In this document: positions 18,901 to 25,139 of the stretch, in pieces | How positions within the stretch are numbered: position 1 is the first letter of the stretch | Layout: the number at the start of each line of letters is the position of its first letter | DNA from: an uncultured Lentisphaerota bacterium | GTDB lineage: Bacteria; Verrucomicrobiota; Kiritimatiellia; RFP12; UBA1067 | NCBI GenBank assembly: GCA_946413265.1 | Contig: CAMKJU010000018.1 | Coordinates: 1 to 52,682, forward strand | Direction of reading: 5' to 3' | Length of the DNA stretch: 52,682 nucleotides | Made by a program: the position numbers and the translations under genes | The notes under the pieces: model-generated | What the model saw: the letters and a program-made list of their open reading frames with translations, nothing else | The model's database searches: none | Told to the model about the DNA's origin: nothing

Positions 18901-19099
18901 ACGCGGCTCGCTCGGCCTCCACCCCGGCCCGCTTGAACACCGCGTCCATGACCGTTCGGCAGAATTTCACGTCGTACGCCGCCCACTGGTCCAGTTCCGC
19001 ATTGCGAACGCAGTCAGTGACCTTGACCGTTCCGGCCCTTGCGGCGACTGCAACGGCAACGGCCAAAACGGCCAACATTGTCCTCGTAATCATACTCAT
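15923..19099 (-). CDS. Hybrid sensor histidine kinase with three periplasmic solute-binding-like domains (BvgS/EvgS type)
   Basis: A 1058-residue inner-membrane sensor. A signal peptide (residues 1-22) is followed by three SBP_bac_3-like domains at roughly 24-240, 245-480 and 490-645, for example KPQKRVRVAAYTRGSLLEVT and DKTPVLIDFSPWPFPIYDSHG. One membrane helix (AIVVVALVIMMAVAGYGIVMM) leads to a HisKA H-box (MMSHELRTPLNAVIGF), an HATPase domain (LINLVGNAAKFTEHG, DTGCGI, GTGLGL) and a receiver domain (VLVVDDMAMNR, phosphoacceptor in LVLSDMWMPKMDG, lysine in IIAKPV). BvgS and EvgS carry two binding domains; three is unusual. No HPt domain or separate response regulator lies nearby, so the output partner is elsewhere. 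It follows proS by 25 bases. Confidence 0.93.
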   Translation of the reverse strand: MSMITRTMLAVLAVAVAVAARAGTVKVTDCVRNAELDQWAAYDVKFCRTVMDAVFKRAGVEAERAAFDESGMFSVSNAEVICSAFRTPALLKDYKFPLQPIGRMRFALYTTPSRAMSMMSVKITDWPKMRVGYSPVSQGQNDDREKYFQHARLSPDYVEYPTSGGAVEALRAGNVDVLFLYTPFGKRPEGLVEVVPIGARNVYFAVRNDRPELFQKLRDAYRSYYIEDIDQFDALREKLLGFPKPQKRVRVAAYTRGSLLEVTPDGVMSGALDVWLKTICSHTHWELDFVYGGYDESLSDVKDGKLDIIGGIGFDVSRRPHYRFPHTPMGMLRVYLWTRPGNRYRPGDPKSWKGMKVGMLSGAISSQRAKRQFDRDASDVSYREYATDRAMLAAYFKGEIDACIDVEQPELANEVALHLYASHPMYICTSIKRADLFDELEKAIDEVCDDLPKYMRMISEHHYGVRSEMAALTLKEAEWLHERVKDKTPVLIDFSPWPFPIYDSHGKMTGMVDALLSEIAHKTGLNLKAAPQTGIQTAEAKFMRGETDFWVPFPEVAAEATYGATSVFSLPIPQTVAKQYGAKEEYQELEMFARPDVAPELVSILRKAVNGIDSSYLQEVIMSAAVERKVVHRVFGMTREELTVAIVVVALVIMMAVAGYGIVMMALLKREAARAKKAAAVAEDHAQAKTRFLAMMSHELRTPLNAVIGFAEFMSREGLGELKRKEYTDGILLSATALLELINDILDLSKLEAGAMNMRTGACDAGQLLRELPAIFGYRVRRHGVKLRIETKGDVPMPVVELSQQGMRQILINLVGNAAKFTEHGEIVVTMSWTAATRTLALDVTDTGCGISEEKMSKLFDPFVQDIASRMRNNSGGDLKGTGLGLPIVKRMVESAEGTITAASELGKGTTFRIEIPNLRVIDHMSTAPRAAEETIRAALPERVLVVDDMAMNRKILGIHLANLKIKDIRYADNGETAMEVMREWVPDLVLSDMWMPKMDGTQLAEAMRRTRELAEIPIVAVTADVDVGSTYDMSLFAKIIAKPVTADKLRALFGEIG

Positions 19100-19124
19100 G
19101 CTGCGTCCCCGGCAATCACAGGAA

Positions 19125-20849
19125 TTACACGGCGAGAGCGGACTGGATGGCGGCGAGGGCCGCGTCGGGGGCGACCTTGACCATCGCCTCCTTCGGTTGG
19201 TCGCGGCGCTTGATCTCCACGCCGCCGTTCGCCAGGCCCTTCGCGCCCACGACCACGCGCACGGGGAAACCGATGAGGTCGGCGTCCTTGAACTTCACGC
19301 CCGGACGCTCCGCGCGGTCGTCCACGAGCACGTCGACGCCCGCCGCCTCGAGCTGCGTTTCAAGGTCGTTGGCGATCTTCGCGACGTCCGCGTTGTCTGG
19401 GTCGAGGAGGTCGAGCACCACCTGGAACGGCGCCACGCTGGCGGGCCAGATGATGCCGTCCTTGTCGTGGCTCTGCTCCACCACGGCCTGCATCGTGCGG
19501 CTCACGCCCACGCCGTAGCAGCCCATGATCATCACGTTCTCCTTGAGCTGGTCGTTCTTGTACACGGCCTTGAACGCGTCCGTGTACTTCGTACCGAGCT
19601 TGAACACCTGGCCCACCTCGATGCCGCGCTTGAGCTCCATCGGCTGGCCGCACTTCGGACAGAGGTCGCCCGCGCCACAGATGACGAGGTCGGCGTACGC
19701 CGTGATCTTCGCGTCGCGCGCGAGATCGACGTTCTTGAGATGCGTGTCGGCCTGGTTCGCGCCCACCACGACGCCCGACGCCCCTTCAAGGGCCGATTCG
19801 GCGTAGATCGGCACGTCCGCCTTCGCGGGCTTCACGGGACCCGCAAACCCGACGGGCGCGCCAGTCACTTCCTCGACCGTCCGCGCATCCGCGAGCGCCA
19901 CGGTCTTCGCCTTCAGGAAGCGCTTGAGCTTCACTTCGTTCACGTCGCGGTCGCCGGGCACGCACACCATCACGGGCTTACCGTCAGCCACGTAGACGAG
20001 CGTCTTGACGAACGCGGACGGCGGCAGGCCGAAGAACGCCGCCACCTCCTCGATCGTGCGCGCATTCGGCGTAGGCACGGCCTCATACGCGCCGCACCCT
20101 CCATTTTCCATTTTACATTTTACATTTTCCAATCGCCGTTCGGCGCGTTCGAGGTTGGCGGCGTAGCCGCACGCGGGGCAGCTCGCGATGCCGTCCTCGC
20201 CCGCGTCGGCGAGCGCGTGGAACTCGTGCGTCATGGAGTCGCCCATGTCGCCGCCGTCGGCCTGCACGGGCGTCGCCTTGAGGCCGCAGCGCGCGAAGAT
20301 GCGCTCGTAGGCGTGGTACATCGTCCAGTAGCTCTCGTCCGCACCGGCGGCGTCCACGTCGAAGGAGTAGGCGTCCTTCATGATGAACTCCTTCGAGCGC
20401 ATGAGGCCGAAGCGCGGACGCGTCTCGTCGCGGAACTTCGTCTGGATCTGGTACACGATCACCGGCAACTGGCGGTAGGAGCTCACGATGGACTTGACGA
20501 CGTCCGTCACCTCCTCCTCGGCGGTCGGGCCGAGCGCGAAGTCGTGCTGGGCACGATCCTTGAGCTTGAACATGTTCGCGCCCATCGTCTCCCAGCGGCC
20601 CGTGGTCTGCCACAGCTCGGCGGGCTGGAGAATCGGCATGAGCAGTTCCTGCGCGCCCGCGCGGTTCATCTCCTCGCGCACAATCGCCTCGACCTTGCGC
20701 AGCGCCCGCATGCCGAGGGGCAGGAACGTGAACAGCCCGGCGGCCGTCTTCTTGACGATCGCCGCCCGGACGAGCAGCTTGTGCGAGTCGATTTCAGCGT
20801 CCCCCGGGTCCTCCCGGAGGGTCTGGATCATCATCTTGGACCACTTCAT
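19125..20849 (-). CDS. proS: Prolyl-tRNA synthetase
   Basis: A 574-residue class II synthetase of the bacterial type with an editing insertion. Motif 2 appears in FRDETRPRFGLMRSKEFIMK, motif 3 in GCYGVGVSRTMQAVVEQS, and the anticodon-binding domain follows (VDVLVDDRAERPGVKFKDADL). Length is normal. The region CGYAANLERAERR is followed by VKCKMENGGC, encoded by a heptamer tandem repeat (20101-20130) at the entrance of the editing domain. The start at 20849 gives the usual proteobacterial-like beginning (TLREDPGDAEIDSHKLLVRA). The hybrid kinase gene follows 25 bases downstream. Confidence 0.96.
   Translation of the reverse strand: MKWSKMMIQTLREDPGDAEIDSHKLLVRAAIVKKTAAGLFTFLPLGMRALRKVEAIVREEMNRAGAQELLMPILQPAELWQTTGRWETMGANMFKLKDRAQHDFALGPTAEEEVTDVVKSIVSSYRQLPVIVYQIQTKFRDETRPRFGLMRSKEFIMKDAYSFDVDAAGADESYWTMYHAYERIFARCGLKATPVQADGGDMGDSMTHEFHALADAGEDGIASCPACGYAANLERAERRLENVKCKMENGGCGAYEAVPTPNARTIEEVAAFFGLPPSAFVKTLVYVADGKPVMVCVPGDRDVNEVKLKRFLKAKTVALADARTVEEVTGAPVGFAGPVKPAKADVPIYAESALEGASGVVVGANQADTHLKNVDLARDAKITAYADLVICGAGDLCPKCGQPMELKRGIEVGQVFKLGTKYTDAFKAVYKNDQLKENVMIMGCYGVGVSRTMQAVVEQSHDKDGIIWPASVAPFQVVLDLLDPDNADVAKIANDLETQLEAAGVDVLVDDRAERPGVKFKDADLIGFPVRVVVGAKGLANGGVEIKRRDQPKEAMVKVAPDAALAAIQSALAV
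20101..20130. repeat. Heptamer tandem repeat (CATTTTM) inside proS
   Basis: Four units of seven bases (CATTTTC, CATTTTA, CATTTTA, CATTTTC) lie in frame and encode about ten residues in the ProS editing-domain region. The run CCATTTTACATTTTC recurs inside the GH106 gene, and a CACTTTA variant occurs at 23834. Confidence 0.7.
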
Positions 20850-20883
20850 TTCATTCCTCTTTCTCTTTCTATTAAACTACTTT

Positions 20884-20937
20884 GGTAGGGACGGCGCCCC
20901 GCGCCGTCCGCGGCGGTCGCGGGGCGACCGCCCTACC
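20884..20937. repeat. REP-like palindromic element, copy A
   Basis: Outer arms GGTAGGG (20884-20890) and CCCTACC (20931-20937) enclose two perfect 9-bp hairpins: GGACGGCGC/GCGCCGTCC and GGCGGTCGC/GCGACCGCC, each with a three-base loop. It lies 34 bases upstream of proS in a gene-free region. A second element with the same GGTAGGG...CCCTACC ends is at 45178-45238. Confidence 0.75.
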
Positions 20938-21051
20938 GGGTTTTGCAACTACCTCTACTGACGCAAGGGCGACGTGCTTGCCCGAGAAGCCAATGCCGTC
21001 CGCCTCCATCTCGGCTGCGTAGCGCCTCTTGTCGATCTTTCTTCGAATATT

Positions 21052-21233
21052 CATTGTTCACAAATCCTCATTGTTCACAAATCAGAAATATCAATCTTTG
21101 TCGACAATGCCTCGCAAACGGATATGGCCCTTGCCGCATACTGGGCGACTCGCTGTTCTAGGTCGAATTCATGCATCGCGCAAATTTGTATTTAAGATTG
21201 GTGAACAATGAGGATTGATGATTGGTGAACAAT
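21052..21233. repeat. Paired 15-bp inverted repeats around a gene fragment
   Basis: CATTGTTCACAAATC occurs twice in direct orientation (21052-21066, 21069-21083). Its near complement GATTGGTGAACAATG occurs at 21196-21210 and, one base shorter, at 21220-21233. The right copies differ by one base from a perfect inverted match. The two pairs flank the four-helix-bundle fragment at 21075-21176, giving a 180-bp MITE-like unit. Confidence 0.65.
21075..21176 (-). pseudogene. Fragment of a four-helix-bundle (S23/IVS-type) protein gene
   Basis: A 33-codon frame starts MHEFDLEQRVAQYAARAIS and continues VCEALSTKIDISDL before a stop located in a flanking repeat. The opening matches the usual N-terminus of small four-helix-bundle proteins related to 23S rRNA intervening-sequence proteins. 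The rest of the family (about 85 further residues, including the LLRSGTS-type segment) is missing. The fragment is truncated by the left repeat pair. Confidence 0.5.
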
Positions 21234-21251
21234 ACCCAAGAACCAGAAGCA

Positions 21252-22307
21252 TCACCCCCGGAGAGACGACGCGGTCGCGCGGACGATCGCCTCGTAGTCG
21301 GCGGCCTGCTCTTCCATCGACTGCACCATCTTGAACTGCGTGCGCGCGCGCACGAGGTTATGGTCGTCGCATGTCGTGTGGAAGTAGACGTCGCCGGCGA
21401 GGTAGTCCGTGAGGAAACGGATGCCGATCGTGAGGGTGATGAGGCGGCCGGAGAACGCGAGGTTCGCGAGCTCCGCCTCGTTGAGGAACTTCGCCTTGCC
21501 GAGGTAACCCTTGACGAGCTGCTCGAAGTACTCCTTGCGCGAGAACACCTTCGTGAGGTCGCGCTCGTCCTCGGCGGCGTTCGCCGTGGAGGTGCGCACC
21601 ATGTCGCCGAAGTCGTAGAGGGCGCAGCCGGGCATCGTGGTGTCGAGGTCGATCACGTGCGTGCCGAGGCCCGTCACGTCGTCGAGCATCACGTTGTTGA
21701 TCTTCGTGTCGTTGTGCGTGATACGCTCGGGGATGTCGCCGCGCGCCATGAGGTCAACGATCCGTGAAGCCTCGGCGCGGCGGGCGTCCACGAAACCGAG
21801 CTCCGCGGCGCACGACGCGGCGCGGCCCTTCACGTCCGCCGCGCGCGCGGCGTCGAGCTGCGCGATGCGCGAGACGGTGTTGTGGAAGTTGGGGATGATG
21901 TCGATCAGGCGCGGCGCGGGCAGGTCGGCGAGCGCGTTCTGGAAGTCCGCGAACGCGCTGGCCGCCTTGAACGCCTGTCCCGCCTCGGTGATCACGTCCA
22001 CCGTATGCGCGCCCGAGATGAAGGCGTAGAGACGCCATGGGCGCGTGTAGGCGACGACTTCCAGCGTGCCGCCGCCCTTCGCGCGGATGTGCTCCGTCAC
22101 GCGGCGGATGTTCGACATCACGGCGTCGGGGTCGAAGATGTCCGTGTTGATGCGCTGGAGGATGTACGACGTCCCGGACGCGCAGTCAACCTTGAACGTG
22201 TCGTTGATATGCCCGCTGCCGTAGCGCGCCGCCGAGACGACGTCCTTGACGCCCATCCCGGACAGCACCTCACGCAGCTCGTCGGCGGGGTATTCGCGGC
22301 TTGACAT
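21252..22307 (-). CDS. APH-fold sugar kinase, N-acetylhexosamine 1-kinase (NahK)-like
   Basis: A 351-residue kinase of the aminoglycoside-phosphotransferase fold. GSGHINDTFKV and SYILQRINTDIFDPDAV form the N-lobe typical of NahK-like enzymes. The catalytic loop is ITHNDTKINNVMLD and the metal-binding segment is VIDLDTTMPGCALYDFGD. Known relatives phosphorylate GlcNAc or GalNAc at C1 when salvaging mucin or milk sugars; the exact substrate here is inferred. It lies 19 bases after argG, with no obvious functional link to it, and upstream of the repeat-rich gap before proS. Confidence 0.8.
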   Translation of the reverse strand: MSSREYPADELREVLSGMGVKDVVSAARYGSGHINDTFKVDCASGTSYILQRINTDIFDPDAVMSNIRRVTEHIRAKGGGTLEVVAYTRPWRLYAFISGAHTVDVITEAGQAFKAASAFADFQNALADLPAPRLIDIIPNFHNTVSRIAQLDAARAADVKGRAASCAAELGFVDARRAEASRIVDLMARGDIPERITHNDTKINNVMLDDVTGLGTHVIDLDTTMPGCALYDFGDMVRTSTANAAEDERDLTKVFSRKEYFEQLVKGYLGKAKFLNEAELANLAFSGRLITLTIGIRFLTDYLAGDVYFHTTCDDHNLVRARTQFKMVQSMEEQAADYEAIVRATASSLRG

Positions 22308-22326
22308 CTTCTCACCCCTCGCTGAG

Positions 22327-23562
22327 TCACTTTGCGACGATCTGGCCCGACTTCGCGAGCATCTTCGCCTCGACGGACTGGATTTCCGCGAAGCCCTGCG
22401 AGCTGTGCGGGTTGAGTCCGTTGGAGGCCTCCATCGAGCTGTCGGCCTCGTTGTAGATCGTGGCCTTGAGGCCCGTGAGGGACTCGAAGAAGATGTTGCC
22501 CTTGTAGAGGCCGAGCGTGATGTCGGCCGTGGCCTTGTCCGCCCACACCTGGATCGCGGCGCGCGCGGCCTGGGTGGCGGGGTCGAACCAGCGTCCGTCG
22601 TAGATCTGGTCGGCGACGAGCTTGGAGAGCTGCTGGAAGAGGAGCGTCGAGCGGCGGTCCATCACGCCCTCGTAGATGTACTTGAGGCCCCAGCTCAGCA
22701 CTTCCATGCCCGGCGCCTCGTAGACGCCGCGGCTCTTCGTGCCGATGATGCGGTTCTCGAGCGCGTGCTTCATGCCGATGCCGTTGCGTCCGCCGATCTT
22801 GTTCATCTCGAGCATGACCTCGTACGGCGTCATCTTCTTGCCGTTGACGGCCACGCAGCGGCCCTTCACGAAGGAGAGCGTGACCTTCTCGACCTTGTTC
22901 GGCGCCTTCTCGGGCCACACGCCCATCGTGGGCTTCACGATGCGCATCGACGTCTCCATCGACTCCAGGTCCTCCGCCTCGTGGGAGAGACCGGCGAGGT
23001 TCGCGTCGGTGGAGTACTTCTTCTTCGTGCCCACGAACGCGACGATGCCGCGCTTCGCGAGGAACTCGACCATCTGGGTGCGGCCGGGGAACTTCTTGAG
23101 GAGGTCCGAATCGCGCCACGGGGCGTACACGCCGAACTTCGGGTCCAGGACGTTCGTGTAGCGCTCGAAGCGCATCTGGTCGTTGCCGCGGCCCGTCGCG
23201 CCGTGGACGAGCGCCACGCAGCCGGCCTTCTTCATCGCGGGGAGGAGCTTCTGGACCGTCACCGCGCGCGCGATGCCCGTGGAGTTCCAGTAGCCGCCGT
23301 CGTACATCGCCTGGCACTTGACCGTCTCGAAGCAGATTTCGGCCATTTCCTTCGTCACGTCCACGATCGTGGTGTCCACGCCCGTGGGGGCCATGCGCTT
23401 CTTGATGTCGTTGATGTCCTTCTCGTCCGGCTGGCCGACGTTCGCGCTGAACGCCTTCACCTTCACGCCGGCGTCCAGGAGGACGCAGCAGATCGTTTTC
23501 GAATCGAGGCCGCCCGACACGCACACGCCGACGGTCTTGCCCTTGAGTTCTTCGAGTTTCAT
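22327..23562 (-). CDS. argG: Argininosuccinate synthase
   Basis: A 411-residue cytosolic enzyme joining citrulline and aspartate in arginine synthesis with ATP. The PP-loop GVCVSGGLDSKTICCVL is at residues 12-28, and ALVHGATGRGNDQMRFE and NKIGGRNGIGMKHALENR are conserved. Length fits the shorter ArgG subtype. It has a leader of about 110 bases with a hairpin and an extended -10 box (see 23577-23685). No other arginine gene is adjacent; the NahK-like gene follows closely. Confidence 0.96.
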   Translation of the reverse strand: MKLEELKGKTVGVCVSGGLDSKTICCVLLDAGVKVKAFSANVGQPDEKDINDIKKRMAPTGVDTTIVDVTKEMAEICFETVKCQAMYDGGYWNSTGIARAVTVQKLLPAMKKAGCVALVHGATGRGNDQMRFERYTNVLDPKFGVYAPWRDSDLLKKFPGRTQMVEFLAKRGIVAFVGTKKKYSTDANLAGLSHEAEDLESMETSMRIVKPTMGVWPEKAPNKVEKVTLSFVKGRCVAVNGKKMTPYEVMLEMNKIGGRNGIGMKHALENRIIGTKSRGVYEAPGMEVLSWGLKYIYEGVMDRRSTLLFQQLSKLVADQIYDGRWFDPATQAARAAIQVWADKATADITLGLYKGNIFFESLTGLKATIYNEADSSMEASNGLNPHSSQGFAEIQSVEAKMLAKSGQIVAK

Positions 23563-23576
23563 CTTTGTTTTCTAGG

Positions 23577-23685
23577 CACTTGCCGAACCCTCTTTCGCAC
23601 CATTCGCGAGGCAAGTCACACGGCTTGACGGAACCCGCTGAAACGACCCTGCGCGTCTGAAAAGTCCAGCGCGGTTAGTATATCA
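23577..23685 (-). promoter_or_regulatory. argG promoter (TGATATACT) and structured leader
   Basis: The extended -10 TGATATACT lies at 23677-23685, preceded by TA-rich sequence. Transcription should start near 23670, giving a leader of about 108 bases, far longer than for the other genes with this box. Near the start codon ACTTGCC (23609-23615, minus strand) can pair with GGCAAGT (23577-23583), which would place a stem close to the ribosome site. No known riboswitch class was recognised. Confidence 0.5.
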
Positions 23686-23709
23686 TATTTTTGGGAATCC
23701 GTGGGAAAG

Positions 23710-23829
23710 GAATTCAACTGTCAATTCACCGTCGCAAGCCGAATAAAATGCTCGTCGCCGCAGTATTTCTCGCATGCCTACCATGAGTTCTACGGCCGCC
23801 CGCCCGTCAGCGACCGCCGAGACAAGTGA
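23710..23829 (+). pseudogene. C-terminal fragment of an AraC-family regulator
   Basis: In one plus-strand frame ending at TGA 23827-23829 the translation reads TVASRIKCSSPQYFSHAYHE followed by FYGRPPVSDRRDK. This matches the end of the AraC second helix-turn-helix (SSPQYFSRxFKxxxGxxPxxYR). No start or first HTH is present upstream, and the region just before it is the argG promoter. It is a relic of a deleted regulator. Confidence 0.55.
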
Positions 23830-23923
23830 TGCCTCACTTTACACTTTGTACTCTTTCTTGATGACCGGTCCTGTGCGGCGGTTTCCGTGAACCGGGAGCG
23901 AACGCGCATCGTTTAAGTTTTAG

Positions 23924-25135
23924 ATGCGTTTTGAGGTGACAGCAAAGGACACGGGAGGTGTCAGGCGGACGTTTTCGCGGGATGCGGAGACGCGCGAGGC
24001 GCTTATGTCCCAGCTCCGCTCCGAGGGATTACTGGTACTGGACGTACATGAAGAGGCCATGGCGCGCGAGCTGCCCCCCTTCTGGCACCTTTCGTGGCTG
24101 AAACCCGTGACGGGGTTCGACATCGAGATGGGCCTTCGCCAGCTCGCGTCTATGCTGCGCAGCGGCGTCACCCTGCTCAAGGGCCTCGCGACCATACAGG
24201 ACCAGGCGTTCTCCCCGCGCGCGAAGAGAACTTGGATGCGCGTAAAGGAACATGTGTTTCAGGGCGGCTCGTTCGCGGAGGCACTCGGCGAGCAACCTAA
24301 GCGGTTCGGCGAAATCGTCGTGCGGCTGGCGGAAGTTGGCGAAAAGTCCGGCGAGCTGGAACATGCCGTCACGCGCGCGGCGGACCAGATGGAGGCGCGG
24401 CGCAACCTGCGGAGCGCCGTCGTCAACGCGCTCCTCTATCCGGTCCTGGCGGTGTTGATGGCCACGGCCGTGAGCGTGTACCTGATGGTGGCCGTGATCC
24501 CGAAGATAGCGGAGTTCCTTCAGGCCGGCGGCGCGGAACTTCCGTCGCTCACGCAGTCGCTGATGGATTTCTCTGCGTGGGTGAACGCGAACGGCCTTGC
24601 GATACTGGCCTGCATCGGAGGCGCCGTGGCGGCGTGGTGCGCGGTTCGCATGCATGAGGGCGGACGCGAACTTGAGGACGTGCTGCTGCTGAAGATTCCG
24701 ATAACGGGACGCATCCTGCGCCTTTCCGGCACCGCGCTTCTCGCACGGTCGCTACAGATCATGCTGGAGTCCGGCGTGCCGCTTCTCGACGCGCTCGCGA
24801 CCGGCGCCCGCCTGATGTCAAACCGCCGGTTCCGCCGGCGCACAGCAGCAGCGCACGACGGGGTGTTGCGCGGCCTCCCGCTCTCCGAATCGCTCGCGCC
24901 GGCCACTGAGTTCATGCCCATGCTCGCGCGCATGGCGGCTGTCGGCGAGGTGAGCGGCTCGCTGCCGGAGGCGTTCGGCGAGACGGCGCGTTTCCACGAG
25001 ATGCTCCTCGCACTCGCCGTGAAGCGCTTCGGCATGCTCATCGAACCGGTCATGATCGTAATCACCGGCAGCATCGTCGGTTTCGTGTACATCGCGTTCT
25101 TCATGGCGCTCTTCGCCATCGCTGGAACAAACTGA
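23924..25135 (+). CDS. gspF: Type II secretion/type IV pilus inner-membrane protein GspF
   Basis: A 403-residue platform protein. Two T2SSF repeats are seen: residues about 68-190 (LRQLASMLRSGVTLLKGL, VGEKSGELEHAV) and about 270-395 (LARSLQIMLESGVPLLDAL, VGEVSGSLPEAFGE). Membrane helices lie near 170, 215 and 375. GspF anchors pseudopilus assembly and contacts the GspE ATPase. It is the first gene of a plus-strand operon with gspD (four-base gap) and two pseudopilin genes. No GspE lies next to it. The ATG has only a weak Shine-Dalgarno sequence. Confidence 0.94.
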   Translation: MRFEVTAKDTGGVRRTFSRDAETREALMSQLRSEGLLVLDVHEEAMARELPPFWHLSWLKPVTGFDIEMGLRQLASMLRSGVTLLKGLATIQDQAFSPRAKRTWMRVKEHVFQGGSFAEALGEQPKRFGEIVVRLAEVGEKSGELEHAVTRAADQMEARRNLRSAVVNALLYPVLAVLMATAVSVYLMVAVIPKIAEFLQAGGAELPSLTQSLMDFSAWVNANGLAILACIGGAVAAWCAVRMHEGGRELEDVLLLKIPITGRILRLSGTALLARSLQIMLESGVPLLDALATGARLMSNRRFRRRTAAAHDGVLRGLPLSESLAPATEFMPMLARMAAVGEVSGSLPEAFGETARFHEMLLALAVKRFGMLIEPVMIVITGSIVGFVYIAFFMALFAIAGTN

Positions 25136-25139
25136 GGAA

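Noticed and set aside
20101..20130. Frameshift or sequencing error in proS at the heptamer repeat
   Set aside because: The frame is open on both sides and the flanking residues keep ProS order, so the repeat is an in-frame insertion.
18840..20888. 682-codon open frame on the plus strand opposite the hybrid kinase start and proS
   Set aside because: Low-complexity Arg/His/Ala translation, no domain, and the opposite strand carries proS and the start of the sensor kinase.
20872..21054. 60-codon minus-strand frame before proS
   Set aside because: Its last 20 residues are read from the REP-like element and the first 40 match nothing recognised; its start overlaps the repeat pair. Possibly a relic, not supportable as a gene.
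22118..23614. 498-codon frame on the same strand as argG
   Set aside because: Arg/Gly/Pro-rich translation in the wrong frame over argG; no motif.
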